Shown here in pieces: positions 51,001 to 60,534 of a stretch of DNA of 64,000 bases. Position 1 is the first letter of the stretch, and each line of letters begins with the position of its first letter. Position numbers and translations under genes: made by a program. This stretch comes from Bradyrhizobium monzae (GTDB lineage Bacteria; Pseudomonadota; Alphaproteobacteria; Rhizobiales; Xanthobacteraceae), in the NCBI RefSeq assembly GCF_021458635.1, contig NZ_JAIRDQ010000013.1, positions 124,001-188,000 on the forward strand, read 5' to 3'. The notes beneath the pieces were generated by a model. It ran no database searches and was not told the origin of the DNA. It saw nothing but the letters and a program-made list of their open reading frames with translations.

Positions 51001-52113
51001 ATGAAGGTCGGTGTTCCCAAGGAGATCAAGACGCACGAATACCGCGTGGGCCTGACTCCTGGGGCTGTCCGCGAATATGTGGCCGCGGGCCACAGCGTGC
51101 TGATCGAGACCACGGCCGGTGCTGGCATCGGCGCAACAGACGACCAGTACCGCAAGGCTGGCGCGACGATCCTGGGGTCCGCTCACGATGTATTCGCATC
51201 GAGCGAGATGGTCGTAAAGGTCAAGGAGCCCCAGCCTTCGGAATGGACCCAGCTGCGAGAGAACCAGATCCTCTTCACATATCTGCATCTGGCGCCGGAC
51301 CCCGAACAGGCTAAGGGCCTCATAAAGTCCGGATGTACCGCCATAGCCTACGAGACCGTGACTGGTCCGGCTGGCGGGCTTCCGCTGCTTGCGCCGATGA
51401 GCGAAGTTGCGGGCAGGCTTGCGATCGAAGCCGCGGGTGCGGCGCTGAGGCGGTACGCAGGCGGGCGGGGGCTGTTGATCGGCGGCGTGCCCGGTGTGCA
51501 GCCGGCCCGTATCGTTGTGATCGGAGGCGGGGTTGTTGGTGCACATGCCGCTCGGATGGCGGCGGGATTGGGTGCCGAGGTCACGATCCTCGATCGTTCG
51601 ATTCCCCGGCTTCGCGAACTCGACGAACTATTCGAGGGACGCGTTCGCACCAGGTTCTCGACCATAGACGCCGTTGAGGAGGAAGTCTTTGCAGCGGACG
51701 TTGTCATCGGGGCGGTGCTCGTTCCCGGCGCCAGCGCGCCGAAGCTGGTCAGTCGCGGCATGTTGAGCTCGATGCGCAAGGGCTCCGTCATCGTGGACGT
51801 AGCTATCGATCAGGGCGGATGCTTCGAGACCTCGCGTCCGACGACGCATGCGGATCCAACCTACGAGGTGGACGGCGTCATTCATTACTGCGTCGCCAAT
51901 ATGCCCGGAGCTGTCCCGCTCACCTCAAGCCAGGCATTAAACAATGCCACGCTGCCCTTTGGTTTGGCTCTCGCCAACAAGGGATTTGCAGCAGTGCTCG
52001 AGAATCCGCATCTGCGCGCAGGCCTCAATGTCTATCGGGGCCGGCTAACTTATAAGGCCGTGGCCGAGAGTCTCGGCCTGCCCTTCTCACCGATCGAACA
52101 GGCCGCGGCCTGA
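51001..52113 (+). CDS. ald: Alanine dehydrogenase
   Basis: A 370-residue NAD-dependent alanine dehydrogenase. The start MKVGVPKEIKTHEYRVGLTP is typical; the substrate Lys and His are in VKVKEPQ and TYLHLAPD, and the Rossmann motif is VIGGGVVGAHAARMA. It converts pyruvate and ammonia to alanine or the reverse. In soybean and lotus symbionts AldA contributes to alanine release by bacteroids. GAGGAGATT lies before ATG 51001. A strong terminator follows, so it is monocistronic. No intact Lrp-type AldR regulator was found next to it. Confidence 0.95.
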   Translation: MKVGVPKEIKTHEYRVGLTPGAVREYVAAGHSVLIETTAGAGIGATDDQYRKAGATILGSAHDVFASSEMVVKVKEPQPSEWTQLRENQILFTYLHLAPDPEQAKGLIKSGCTAIAYETVTGPAGGLPLLAPMSEVAGRLAIEAAGAALRRYAGGRGLLIGGVPGVQPARIVVIGGGVVGAHAARMAAGLGAEVTILDRSIPRLRELDELFEGRVRTRFSTIDAVEEEVFAADVVIGAVLVPGASAPKLVSRGMLSSMRKGSVIVDVAIDQGGCFETSRPTTHADPTYEVDGVIHYCVANMPGAVPLTSSQALNNATLPFGLALANKGFAAVLENPHLRAGLNVYRGRLTYKAVAESLGLPFSPIEQAAA

Positions 52114-52153
52114 TCCCCAGAGGCTCCTTAGGGGGCGTTTTCCTCCCTTACTT

Positions 52154-52187
52154 GGGCCACTCCTTCCTCCGGAGTGGCCCTTTTTTT
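52154..52187 (+). terminator. Rho-independent terminator after ald
   Basis: GGGCCACTCC and GGAGTGGCCC pair over 10 bp around a 7-base loop, followed by seven Ts. It separates ald from the convergent pab genes. Confidence 0.92.
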
Positions 52188-52361
52188 GGAGGAGAGCCAG
52201 CGCAACTCCGCGCAAGACAGCGTGACTTGCCCTCAGGCTGCGATTTCGCACGACCATCACCGCTGATGGGGGCGCCGGGCGTCGGCATCGGCCAGAAGCG
52301 GTGGACCCGTTCGCGCGCGAGCGACATTGCTTGCGACGAGATCGAACCGCTGCCGAGCCAA

Positions 52362-52973
52362 TCACAGCGATCCGCCAGTTGGCTCGATCTTGGCCCAGGA
52401 AGCCTCCGTCAGGCGTAGGAAGTTCATAAGCAGCACGTGCCCTTGTTCCGTGAGTATCGATTCCGGATGAAACTGCACGCCAAATGTTGGTTGGAAACGA
52501 TGTGCGAGCGCCATGACCTCGCCTTCGTCCGAACGCGCTGTCACCGTAAGATGCGAGGCGCGAGCCTCATCGAGCTCAACAACAAGAGAATGGTAGCGTC
52601 CAACGCGAAGTGGGGATGGGAGCTCCTTGAACAGCCCTCGACCATCATGCGTGACATACGAGGACCGACCGTGCATAGGGCGATGTGCACGCGCCACGCC
52701 TCCGCCGAAAACGCTCCCGATACATTGGTGTCCGAGGCAAATGCCGAGAAGCGGTACGCGACCTGAAAGCTCGCGAACCACGGCCGTGGATATTCCGGCC
52801 TCAAGTGGAGTGCAGGGACCCGGTGAGATAACCACTGCGCGCGGCTTCAAGCCAACAAGGTCCCTGACGCTGATCTCGTCGTTCCGGACCACCTTCGTTG
52901 CCTCACCAAGGTTGCGGAAATAGCGGGCAATGTTGAAGACGAAGGAATCGTAGTTGTCGATGATGACAATCAA
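52362..52973 (-). CDS. pabA: Glutamine amidotransferase, aminodeoxychorismate/anthranilate synthase component II
   Basis: A 203-residue class I amidotransferase. Catalytic Cys is in LLGICLGHQCIG near residue 79; the His-Glu pair is in FGVQFHPESILTE. It supplies ammonia to the component I protein encoded next, which overlaps its start by 4 bp. Partner type (PIKGT) favours aminodeoxychorismate over anthranilate. Confidence 0.9.
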   Translation of the reverse strand: MIVIIDNYDSFVFNIARYFRNLGEATKVVRNDEISVRDLVGLKPRAVVISPGPCTPLEAGISTAVVRELSGRVPLLGICLGHQCIGSVFGGGVARAHRPMHGRSSYVTHDGRGLFKELPSPLRVGRYHSLVVELDEARASHLTVTARSDEGEVMALAHRFQPTFGVQFHPESILTEQGHVLLMNFLRLTEASWAKIEPTGGSL

Positions 52974-54379
52974 ACTGCACCGGATCGTTCAGCACGAAAC
53001 GCATCGAAGATGCGCTTCGCCTTGGCGAGCGTCTCCTCGTATTCGGCCTCTGGGTCCGACATCGCCGTTATCCCGCTGCCTGCATGAAAGACAGCCACAT
53101 CGCCGTCGATCGTTACAGTGCGAATCGCAATGTTCGTGTCCATGTGCCCATTAAAACCAATGAAGCCGATCGCCCCGCAATAGAGCTCGCGTGCCACACG
53201 CTCGATTTCCGCTATGATTTCCATCGAGCGCACCTTTGGCGCTCCTGTAATGGAACCGCCGGGAAAGCAAGCGCGAAGTAAGGTAACGGCGTCCTGGTCT
53301 CCTGCAAGTTCACCCGTAACGACCGACACGAGGTGGTGCACCGAGGCATAGGATTCGAGATCGCACAGCGCTGGAACTTCGATCGAACGCCCAGTGCAGA
53401 CACGTGACAGATCGTTGCGTAGGAGGTCGACGATCATGACGTTCTCGGCGCGGTCCTTTTCGGACGCAACGAGGATTTCACCTCGGCGTTGGTCTTCCTT
53501 CCAATCGGCGGAACGCGCGATCGTGCCCTTGATGGGGCGTGTTTCGACCCGGCCTCCACCGAGCTTCAGGAAACGCTCCGGCGAGCTCGATGCGACGGTC
53601 AGCTTGCCATAGCGCAGAAGCGCCCCAAAAGGTGCGGGGTTCGATGATCGTAGCTGGCTGTAGAAGGTGAGGGGGTCGAAGGAAGTTGGCACCCTGGCGT
53701 TGAAGCGCTGCGCAATGTTGGCTTGGAAGACGTCTCCGGCCAGAATCAAGCCGACGACGCGCTTGACCGCCGCAACATAGTCCTCGCGGCTGAAGTTCGA
53801 ATGCCAGGCGCCCACGCTGCCGGAGGATGCATCCCGCGGCGTCTCTGGGTTGGCAAGCAGTGCTGCAAATTCGTCGGCTCGACGGCGTGCACGCTCTGCG
53901 CGACGTATAGGATCCTGCTCCGGCCATCCGGTGGAAATGATCCGGCATTTGTTGTGCCGGTGATCATAGCTCACGACTACGTCATAGAAATGCAGGAGCG
54001 ATTGGGGCAATCCCTGCCCGGGAATTGCGGGCGTCGGCAAGTGCTCTAACGTCCTGTTTAAATCGTAAGCAAGGAAGCCGGCTGCGCCTCCCTGGAACGG
54101 GGGGAGATCGGAGCGATGCTCTTGCAAATAGTTGGCGAGAAGGGCGCGAAGAGCTTCCCACGGGTCGCCTTCAAGAGGCTCTCCATTCCAACTCGCCTGT
54201 CCGTCCGCGACCATAAAAGTACTGAACGGATCGCAGCTCAGATATGAATAGCGGCCGAGCAATTCATGCTTGGCCGCGCTATCGAGAAACGTAAGCTGCG
54301 GTCGATGAGCCAGACATCGCATCGCCATGACGGGCTCGATCCACGGCAGCTCGCGGACGTGCACTGGGCTGTCAGTCAC
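52970..54379 (-). CDS. pabB: Aminodeoxychorismate synthase component I
   Basis: A 469-residue chorismate-binding enzyme. The signature PIKGTIAR, with the Lys that marks PabB rather than TrpE (PIAGT), is near residue 278. Other blocks are GDVFQANIAQRF, ENVMIVDLLRNDLSRVC and CFPGGSITGAPK. It makes 4-amino-4-deoxychorismate for folate. No pabC lyase is visible nearby. The GTG at 54379 is an estimate: the N-terminal 95 residues of the longer open frame look non-coding. A symbiosis-island copy may feed folate or a chorismate-derived compound. Confidence 0.88.
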   Translation of the reverse strand: MTDSPVHVRELPWIEPVMAMRCLAHRPQLTFLDSAAKHELLGRYSYLSCDPFSTFMVADGQASWNGEPLEGDPWEALRALLANYLQEHRSDLPPFQGGAAGFLAYDLNRTLEHLPTPAIPGQGLPQSLLHFYDVVVSYDHRHNKCRIISTGWPEQDPIRRAERARRRADEFAALLANPETPRDASSGSVGAWHSNFSREDYVAAVKRVVGLILAGDVFQANIAQRFNARVPTSFDPLTFYSQLRSSNPAPFGALLRYGKLTVASSSPERFLKLGGGRVETRPIKGTIARSADWKEDQRRGEILVASEKDRAENVMIVDLLRNDLSRVCTGRSIEVPALCDLESYASVHHLVSVVTGELAGDQDAVTLLRACFPGGSITGAPKVRSMEIIAEIERVARELYCGAIGFIGFNGHMDTNIAIRTVTIDGDVAVFHAGSGITAMSDPEAEYEETLAKAKRIFDAFRAERSGAV

Positions 54380-54473
54380 CGATGACTTGCTGTGAGATGT
54401 GTTCAGATTGTGATCCCGAGCCGACCGAGAGCGCTGGTCTGGGACCCGGGGACCCTTGAGGCCGATTGTCAGG

Positions 54474-54833
54474 TTAGCCCCCGCCAGTCGGCTCGAGGCG
54501 CCGAGCAACTTGACCTGTTGCAGCCGTTGAGGCCAAGCGCGCATCCGTTGATACGGTGTAATCGGCCGCAAACCGCAGCTCGCGGAGCGGTCGCACCCGG
54601 CTAATCGATTCCTGGTATAGGTCGTGAGCCCTGTAGGCTGCGAGTTCCCTTTCATTGTCGAACTCACCGTAGACCACTACGTCGATATCGTTGCCGAACT
54701 GGTCGGTCTTGCGATTGCGACCAACCTCGAGCAGGCGTGCATGTGGGATTGTGGTGAGAACTGACAGGCCTTCGATCATTTCGTCGATCTGGGCCTTATC
54801 CTTGGTGGTAAACAAAACGATGTGACGAATCAT
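54474..54833 (-). CDS. Dabb (stress-responsive A/B barrel) domain protein
   Basis: A 119-residue protein starting MIRHIVLFTTKDKAQIDEMIEGL, the Dabb fold also seen in some polyketide cyclases. Later comes DVVVYGEFDNERELAAYRAHDLYQE. Function unknown. It is upstream of pabB on the same strand with 94 bp between, so the two may share a promoter. The last 20 residues are Ala/Arg-rich and atypical. Confidence 0.8.
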   Translation of the reverse strand: MIRHIVLFTTKDKAQIDEMIEGLSVLTTIPHARLLEVGRNRKTDQFGNDIDVVVYGEFDNERELAAYRAHDLYQESISRVRPLRELRFAADYTVSTDARLASTAATGQVARRLEPTGGG

Positions 54834-55739
54834 GATGGGCCTGGGGTGATAGGGAAGTAGGCGCATAACTATCTTGGCCTTGAGCGCGCTGCAACATTAC
54901 CGCAGCGGGGCGCAATCGCCACAACGGCCTTGCTGCTAGAGCTTCTGCCCGCGGTCAAGCGGGGCGCCATTTGCGGCAGGCCTAGCGCAAGCCAGATCCC
55001 GCGACGTGAGGCGCCGGCACTCGGGCGGTCATCGTTGCCTCGGTGTCAGGGTGAAACCGCCCTCAAACCCAGCCACACGTCATCGGTGTTGCAGGTTTTC
55101 TTGTTGGGATCTCCGTAGACGAAGGTGCCCCGTGAATTCGTCGTTCGTCCATGCGCGTAGCGGTAGTCAACAGCACGATCGGCTCTCCCGGGAGGCATGT
55201 GGTGCAACTCACATCGGCGTTTTGAGGCGGTTGATGGTCGCGGCACGTGAGCGCTCCAGCTTTGTCGAGACGGCGTCGCGATCGGGCCGGCCACGACCTA
55301 GGCGACACGCTCAAGACGTCGTCCTCAATAGGTCCGTCACGCGCAGCCACTCTCGGGGGTGCAGAAGCACCTTTGGGCGACCGATTTACGATCGGGCTGA
55401 GCTGGTCGGATGTCAGCCGATCGTCCCTCTGCGGTAAGGCCGCTATGCCGGACCAATAGTCGATTTCTGCGATGAATTTCTGCGCTAAATAGAGAAACGT
55501 CGCATGACGTATGCGCTGGCAGGAAGGAGATTGGCGAATTTCTTCTAGAACAAAGAGATAAACTTTGCGCTTATCGACGGTGCCCGATCGAACGGTGGGC
55601 AGGTCAAGGTCAAAGCAACGAGTGCAGGCGGAAATGGATGCCGAAGCGCGACGCGGATTGAGCTACGTCGCGCCCCGCCGCTCGTCGCAAGCCTGAGCCC
55701 TCCAACGCGCAATGGGAGATGCAGGAATTGGAGACGGAC
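54834..55739. other. Intergenic region, no gene recognised
   Basis: About 900 bp. Short ORFs occur on both strands, for example a minus-strand one ending VYGDPNKKTCNTDDVWLGLR near 55046, but I recognise none. The pattern suggests decayed sequence between the pab genes and the Cys-rich small proteins. Confidence 0.4.
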
Positions 55740-55925
55740 ATGTCCAAAGACCATCAAAAACTTCAGCGCAACACCGTCAAACGGTGCGCCATTTGCGCCG
55801 GAAAGTTTGGCCTTATTCGTTACTACTCTTCGCGAACCGCCCTCTGCTCAAAGAGGTGCGTTGAACACTTCAAGTCCCGTTGCGAAGCGGACAGCAATTG
55901 GTTGCGGCGATTACCCGCCGCCTGA
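55740..55925 (+). CDS. Small Cys-rich (zinc-ribbon-like) protein
   Basis: A 61-residue protein with KRCAICAGKFGLIRYYSSRTALCSKRCVEHFKSR, that is CxxC then CxxxC (quoted as KRCAICAGKFGLIRYY and SRTALCSKRCVEHFKSR), likely binding one metal ion. I recall similar short proteins in rhizobial genomes without a role. Start ATG 55740 (a longer frame opens at 55719). Confidence 0.65.
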   Translation: MSKDHQKLQRNTVKRCAICAGKFGLIRYYSSRTALCSKRCVEHFKSRCEADSNWLRRLPAA

Positions 55926-56088
55926 GCGGTCATCGGCGGTAGAGACGGCACCCGATCCGGAGGACGCGTCTCCTACTGCGGTCCGGAGTGCCGCATGTTT
56001 ACTGCGGCGCCGAAATCGTTGACGTCGAACAGCGCGCGACAATCTCGCGAGCTGCGCCCCGACCGCAGGGAAGGCGTGGATCTCCATC

Positions 56089-56484
56089 ATGAAGTTTGTA
56101 TTGGTCAATCACAGGGCCCCGCTCAACAGCGCGGTCTGCACCGCGTGCGCGGAAGTTCTCGGTACCGGATACCTGCGGGACGTGTCGACGCAGAGGCCGT
56201 ACTGTGGTTACGATTGCTACCTTCGCTACGAAGCCAGGAGCCTGCTGATGCCCTGGCTGAAAATGTCATGTGCCGAAGCGGATGCCTCGAAGCGTCACGC
56301 CTCGCCGCTCGAACTCATGACGTCGTTTGCCGCAGCATCCTACTGGTATTCGATCTCACTTGCAGCCTTGCGGGTGGGGGAGCTCATGGCCGTAGAGGTG
56401 TCCAACACTGTGCGTGAGGGAACATGGACGTTTGGTTCACCCCCGTGGCGCGGCTACGGAGGTGGCCCCAGCCCGCCGCAATGA
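56089..56484 (+). CDS. Small Cys-rich protein, unknown function
   Basis: A 131-residue ORF starting MKFVLVNHRAPLNSAVCTAC and continuing GTGYLRDVSTQRPYCGYDCYL: CxxC then CxxxC, as in the 61-residue protein 160 bp upstream. The second half (residues 65-131) is not Cys-rich and may be a weak extension. Resembles a family seen in rhizobial symbiosis regions from memory; role unknown. Confidence 0.6.
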   Translation: MKFVLVNHRAPLNSAVCTACAEVLGTGYLRDVSTQRPYCGYDCYLRYEARSLLMPWLKMSCAEADASKRHASPLELMTSFAAASYWYSISLAALRVGELMAVEVSNTVREGTWTFGSPPWRGYGGGPSPPQ

Positions 56485-56562
56485 GGTCGCTGAGCTTGAT
56501 GCGTCGATACAGATACCAAGAAGCAGCTCCGTTATTGCAAGCTGGTTTCAGGAATACCAAAA

Positions 56563-56997
56563 ATGGCGGAGCATAGCTTCTGGCGCTTCTCGCGTACGTT
56601 GCATCGCGCGATCAATGACCGGCATTTTGAGGACATCGAGGCCCTCCTCGACGAGGAGGTCGACTGGGCGCTCTATGGTCCGATCGACATGTTTCCATTT
56701 CTCGGCGCTCGGCATGGCAAGCACGCCGTGCTCGACGTCATCCGGGAGATCTCTGACAATGTCCAGATTCGCCGTTTCGACCGCGAGAGGACTATGCTCG
56801 GCGTCGATTCCGCAGCCTCCATGCTGCGCTGTTCCCTGGCGGCGCGCAAATCCGACAAGTCCATCTCGCTGCGCGCGGCGCAGTTCGCTCAGTTCAAGGC
56901 TGGCGGCCTCATCAGCATGCGTGTGCTCGTCGACACCTTTGATCTCGTCGAGCAGGCACTTGGCCGGAAAATTCATCTCCCGAAGATGACAAACTGA
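56563..56997 (+). CDS. NTF2/SnoaL-like protein
   Basis: A 144-residue protein with WRFSRTLHRAINDRHFEDIEALLDEEVDWALYGP (quoted in pieces: WRFSRTLHRAINDRHF, IEALLDEEVDWALYGP), then FLGARHGKHAVLDVIREI. The arrangement is that of the SnoaL-type NTF2 fold, which binds small molecules or acts in isomerisation. No catalytic residues can be assigned. It sits between the Cys-rich genes and bioR. Confidence 0.65.
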   Translation: MAEHSFWRFSRTLHRAINDRHFEDIEALLDEEVDWALYGPIDMFPFLGARHGKHAVLDVIREISDNVQIRRFDRERTMLGVDSAASMLRCSLAARKSDKSISLRAAQFAQFKAGGLISMRVLVDTFDLVEQALGRKIHLPKMTN

Positions 56998-57148
56998 GAT
57001 GAGCGGCGCCAGCGGGTCTCTCCCTGTCTTGGGGTCGACAATGGCGCGCGCGCGATGCTTACGCCGGACGCGATCGCGTCTTCAGGGTGACGATGGCGAT
57101 CGGCGTCAACGTAGACAACTTCGTAAACGGACCGGAGGCCTCTTCCAG

Positions 57149-57784
57149 TCAGGAGGCGGGAAGGGCGAGGCGCTCAATGGTTTGAATGTGACGCGCGAGC
57201 AGGGTGCAGGCTTGATCGACGTTGCGGGCTCGCAGTGCCTGCAAAATCAGCCGGTGATCCTGATTGGACCGCGGTCGCCAGCCGGCACTTCGCGCCATTG
57301 CAAACACCAGCCGCGAATTTGCAAGCTGCAGTCCATCGAGACTGGCGAGCAGGCGCGGCATTGCGCAGGGTGCCACCAGCGCGTGGTGAAAGGCGCGGTT
57401 GGCCATTTCAAAATCCTCAATTGTCTCGGCATTATCTCCTTCAATGAGGGCGAGCTCGATCCGTGCCAAGTGAGCCGATGTAAGCTTTGGAGCCGCATTG
57501 CGCAATGCGACCACTTCGAGCGCGGCCCGCATCTCGGCGATCTCCTTCATCGACTTGGTGTCGAGAGGAGCAACCCGCACACCGCGACGGGGCCGAGCTA
57601 CGACAAGGTGTTGGGCTTCCAACTGCCGAAAGGCCTCGCGGACCGGAACGTGACTGGAATGGAACTGCCGCGCAACATGATCCTGCCGGAGTGGAGCGTC
57701 TGGCTGCAGCGCGCCGCTGATAATGCGCTCACCGATCGAGTCAGCGATGCGGCCGGCAACCGTCGTGTTCTCGTCCATCACCAT
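57149..57784 (-). CDS. bioR: BioR, GntR-family repressor of biotin genes
   Basis: A 211-residue GntR protein of the FadR subgroup. The winged helix is RIADSIGERIISGALQPDAPL, then SHVPVREAFRQLEAQHLVVA; the C-terminal all-helical domain follows. In alphaproteobacteria BioR represses bioBFDAZ by binding TTATMKATAA-type boxes. Such boxes lie in the 120-bp region between this gene and bioB, one touching its own start, so autoregulation is likely. Confidence 0.88.
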   Translation of the reverse strand: MVMDENTTVAGRIADSIGERIISGALQPDAPLRQDHVARQFHSSHVPVREAFRQLEAQHLVVARPRRGVRVAPLDTKSMKEIAEMRAALEVVALRNAAPKLTSAHLARIELALIEGDNAETIEDFEMANRAFHHALVAPCAMPRLLASLDGLQLANSRLVFAMARSAGWRPRSNQDHRLILQALRARNVDQACTLLARHIQTIERLALPAS

Positions 57785-57795
57785 AGATTATCTAC
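57782..57795. promoter_or_regulatory. BioR box at the bioR start
   Basis: ATAGATTATCTA overlaps the bioR start codon and resembles the BioR-box half sites found before bioB. Binding here would repress bioR. Confidence 0.55.
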
Positions 57796-57851
57796 CAGAA
57801 AAACGAATGCGCTCACTTAGGACATCCTCTAGCATTGGTCGAGGGTAGTTA

Positions 57852-57880
57852 TCATAGATAATCTCTCGCTTTATCTATGA
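57852..57880. promoter_or_regulatory. Paired BioR boxes upstream of bioB
   Basis: TCATAGATAA (57852-57861) and its exact reverse complement TTATCTATGA (57871-57880) are separated by 9 bp, within 30 bp of the bioB start. They match the BioR consensus with one deviation each. This is the likely operator of the bio operon. Confidence 0.85.
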
Positions 57881-57907
57881 CTGATCGTGAATGGGGGCGT
57901 GGCTCTG

Positions 57908-58945
57908 ATGGTTGCTGCTGTGGACGTGAAGCGAAGCGATGGAGCCAACAGCCCGCAGCTCCGCGGAGACTGGACGCGCGCCGAGGTTGAAGTGCTCTAT
58001 AGCCTGCCGTTTGCCGAGTTGATGTTTCAGGCGCAGAGCGTTCATCGGGCCAACTTCAATCCAAACCACGTCGAAACCGCAAGCCTGCTCAGCATCAAGA
58101 CCGGCGGCTGTCCGGAGGACTGCGGCTACTGCTCGCAGAGCGCGCATTACGATACCGGGCTGAAAGCCACCCGCCTGATGAATCGCGCCGATGTGGTCGC
58201 GACCGCGCAGCGAGCCAAGTACGCCGGAGCGACCCGCTTCTGCATGGCCGCGGCCTGGCGCAGTCCAAAAGACCGCGATCTTGATCAGGTCTGCGACATG
58301 GTCAGTGCGGTCAAGGGTCTCGGCATGGAGACCTGCGTCACGCTCGGTATGCTGACGCCGAAGCAGGCTGCGCGGCTCTCAGAGGCCGGTCTCGACTTCT
58401 ACAACCACAACGTCGATACCTCGGCGCAGTTCTACGGCAAGATCATCACCACGCGCACCTTACAGGATCGGATCGCCACACTTGCATATGTGCGCGAGGC
58501 GGGCATCAAGGTCTGCTGCGGCGGCATTATCGGCATGGGCGAGCTCGTCGAGGATCGCCTCGCCATGCTCGTCCTGCTTGCCAACCTACCCAGTCATCCG
58601 GAAAGCGTTCCGATCAACCTGTGGAACGAGGTCAAGGGCGTGCCGGTGAATGACACCGCAGAGCGCCCCGATCCCATCGCGGTGGCGCGTCTGGTCGCGA
58701 CGACCCGCATCATGATGCCCAAGAGCGTGGTGCGGTTGTCTGCTGGACGTCAATACATGAGCGACGAACTGCAGGCGCTGTGCTTCCTGGCGGGCGCAAA
58801 TTCGATCTTCATCGGCGATGTGCTGTTGACCACCAAAAACCCGAAAGCCGACCGCGACACGAATTTGCTGGACCGGCTCGGCATCACGTCCCGACTCAAC
58901 GAACACAGCAGCGCGCATGCTGCGCGCCAATTGCATCGAAGGTGA
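57908..58945 (+). CDS. bioB: Biotin synthase
   Basis: A 345-residue radical SAM enzyme. The CxxxCxxC motif is GGCPEDCGYCSQS near residue 63; later YNHNVDTS and the conserved Arg/Asn blocks follow. It inserts sulfur into dethiobiotin. ATG 57908 is used; the frame opens with GTG 57887. First gene of bioB-panD-bioF-bioD-bioA. Confidence 0.94.
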   Translation: MVAAVDVKRSDGANSPQLRGDWTRAEVEVLYSLPFAELMFQAQSVHRANFNPNHVETASLLSIKTGGCPEDCGYCSQSAHYDTGLKATRLMNRADVVATAQRAKYAGATRFCMAAAWRSPKDRDLDQVCDMVSAVKGLGMETCVTLGMLTPKQAARLSEAGLDFYNHNVDTSAQFYGKIITTRTLQDRIATLAYVREAGIKVCCGGIIGMGELVEDRLAMLVLLANLPSHPESVPINLWNEVKGVPVNDTAERPDPIAVARLVATTRIMMPKSVVRLSAGRQYMSDELQALCFLAGANSIFIGDVLLTTKNPKADRDTNLLDRLGITSRLNEHSSAHAARQLHRR

Positions 58946-58948
58946 CCA

Positions 58949-59302
58949 ATGCAGATTACAGTGATGAAGGGCAAAATCCACAGCGCCTCGGTGACTGAAG
59001 CCGATCTGCACTATGAAGGCTCGATTTCGATTGACCACGCGTTGTTGGACGCTGCGGGGTTCTTGATCAACGAACGCGTCGAAATCTACAACATCGACAC
59101 CGGAGCGCGCTTTGCCACCTATGTGATCGAGGCGCCCCGGGGGTCCGGCATAATAGGGCTGAATGGTGCCGCCGCGCGACTTGCGATGCCTGGAGATAAG
59201 GTCATCATTGTTGCGTATGCGACCCTTGATGAGGCGAAAGCGAAATCGTTCAGGCCGCGCGTCGTGCTGGTCGACCGAGAAAACCGCATCCGGTCAGGTT
59301 GA
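58949..59302 (+). CDS. panD: Aspartate 1-decarboxylase
   Basis: A 117-residue precursor with the self-cleavage Gly-Ser at YEGSISID (Ser25), which becomes the pyruvoyl group. It makes beta-alanine for pantothenate. It begins 4 bp after bioB, an unusual place for a pan gene; panB lies at the other end of the cluster. Confidence 0.93.
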   Translation: MQITVMKGKIHSASVTEADLHYEGSISIDHALLDAAGFLINERVEIYNIDTGARFATYVIEAPRGSGIIGLNGAAARLAMPGDKVIIVAYATLDEAKAKSFRPRVVLVDRENRIRSG

Positions 59303-59394
59303 AAACCAAAAGATCGGTCTTGGCGCCATTGTCCTTGGCGGCCAATGGAAGTTCCGCGCGATGATCCTAACAGCGAAGAATGAACTCAATCCAT

Positions 59395-60534
59395 ATGCCT
59401 AAAGTTGTCGACTATGCCGCGGCCTTGCATGCGCTGAAAGAAGACGATCGGCTGCGCAGCCTCAAGCCGCGCGCAGGTATCGATTTCGTATCGAACGACT
59501 ATCTTGCGCTTGCGAGCGCTCCGCGCATGAAAAAGGCAGTGTTGGCGGCGCTCGAGGCTGACACACCGATCGGAGCGGGTGGGTCGCGGCTTCTGCGCGG
59601 CAATTGCGAGGAGCACGAACGTCTCGAAGCGGAAGCGGCACAGTTCTTTGGAGCCGAGACGGCGCTCTTCTTCAGCGGCGGGTATGTCGCAAATTTTGCT
59701 GTTTTGACAACGTTGCCGCAGCGCGGCGATCTCCTCGTTCTGGATGCTCTCGTGCACGCGAGCATCCACGAAGGCGCGCGGGCTGGCCGGGCCGACTTTC
59801 GCATAAGCGCCCACAACGAGCCTCAGTCGGTCGAAAACACAATCCGCGACTGGCGCGACCAGGGCGGAATGGGCCGGGTCTGGATCGTGGTTGAAAGTCT
59901 CTACAGCATGGATGGCGACTTCGCGCCGCTCGAAGACCTCGTCGCTATCGCGGACCGGCACGACGGGTTCCTGATGGTCGATGAGGCCCATGCCACAGGC
60001 GTCTACGGGGAGCTGGGACGAGGACTTGCCGCCTCCTATGAGGGGCGAGGAAATCTGTTGGTCGTTCATACCTGCGGCAAAGCGCTGGGCGCTGCAGGCG
60101 CGCTCGTCACCGCCTCAACGGCTATGCGCGACTTTATGGTCAATCGCTGCCGCCCGTTTATCTTTGCCACTGCGCCCTCACCATTGATGGCCGTTGCCGT
60201 GCGGGAAGCCCTGTTCATCCTGCAGCAGGAACCCGAGCGGCAGCAACGTCTGGCCAAGCTTGTCGCCTTCACGCATCGGGAGATCGGCGTGCGCGGCGGG
60301 CAAATTCCTTCGGCCTCGCAGATCGTGCCTTATATCGTTGGCGACAACGCGCGGGCGATGCGGCTCGCATCGAGACTGCAGGCTCGCGGTTTCGATATCC
60401 GCGGAATCCGGCCGCCAACCGTTCCCGCGGGCACGGCCCGTTTGCGAATTTCACTGACACTCAACGTCGGGGAGGATGACGTGCGTGCAATGCTCGATGC
60501 GCTGTTCGAGGAGACGAGAGGTGAAGCCAGATGA
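59395..60534 (+). CDS. bioF: 8-amino-7-oxononanoate synthase
   Basis: A 379-residue PLP enzyme. Key blocks are FVSNDYLALAS, GAGGSRLLRGN, VVESLYSMDGDFAPL, DEAHATGVYG and the PLP Lys in HTCGKALGAAGA. It condenses pimeloyl thioester with alanine. ATG 59395 or 59380 may be used. Stop overlaps bioD by 4 bp. Confidence 0.93.
   Translation: MPKVVDYAAALHALKEDDRLRSLKPRAGIDFVSNDYLALASAPRMKKAVLAALEADTPIGAGGSRLLRGNCEEHERLEAEAAQFFGAETALFFSGGYVANFAVLTTLPQRGDLLVLDALVHASIHEGARAGRADFRISAHNEPQSVENTIRDWRDQGGMGRVWIVVESLYSMDGDFAPLEDLVAIADRHDGFLMVDEAHATGVYGELGRGLAASYEGRGNLLVVHTCGKALGAAGALVTASTAMRDFMVNRCRPFIFATAPSPLMAVAVREALFILQQEPERQQRLAKLVAFTHREIGVRGGQIPSASQIVPYIVGDNARAMRLASRLQARGFDIRGIRPPTVPAGTARLRISLTLNVGEDDVRAMLDALFEETRGEAR

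Noticed and set aside
53723..54049. Plus-strand ORFs within pabB
   Set aside because: They are shadows of the pabB reading frame without family resemblance.
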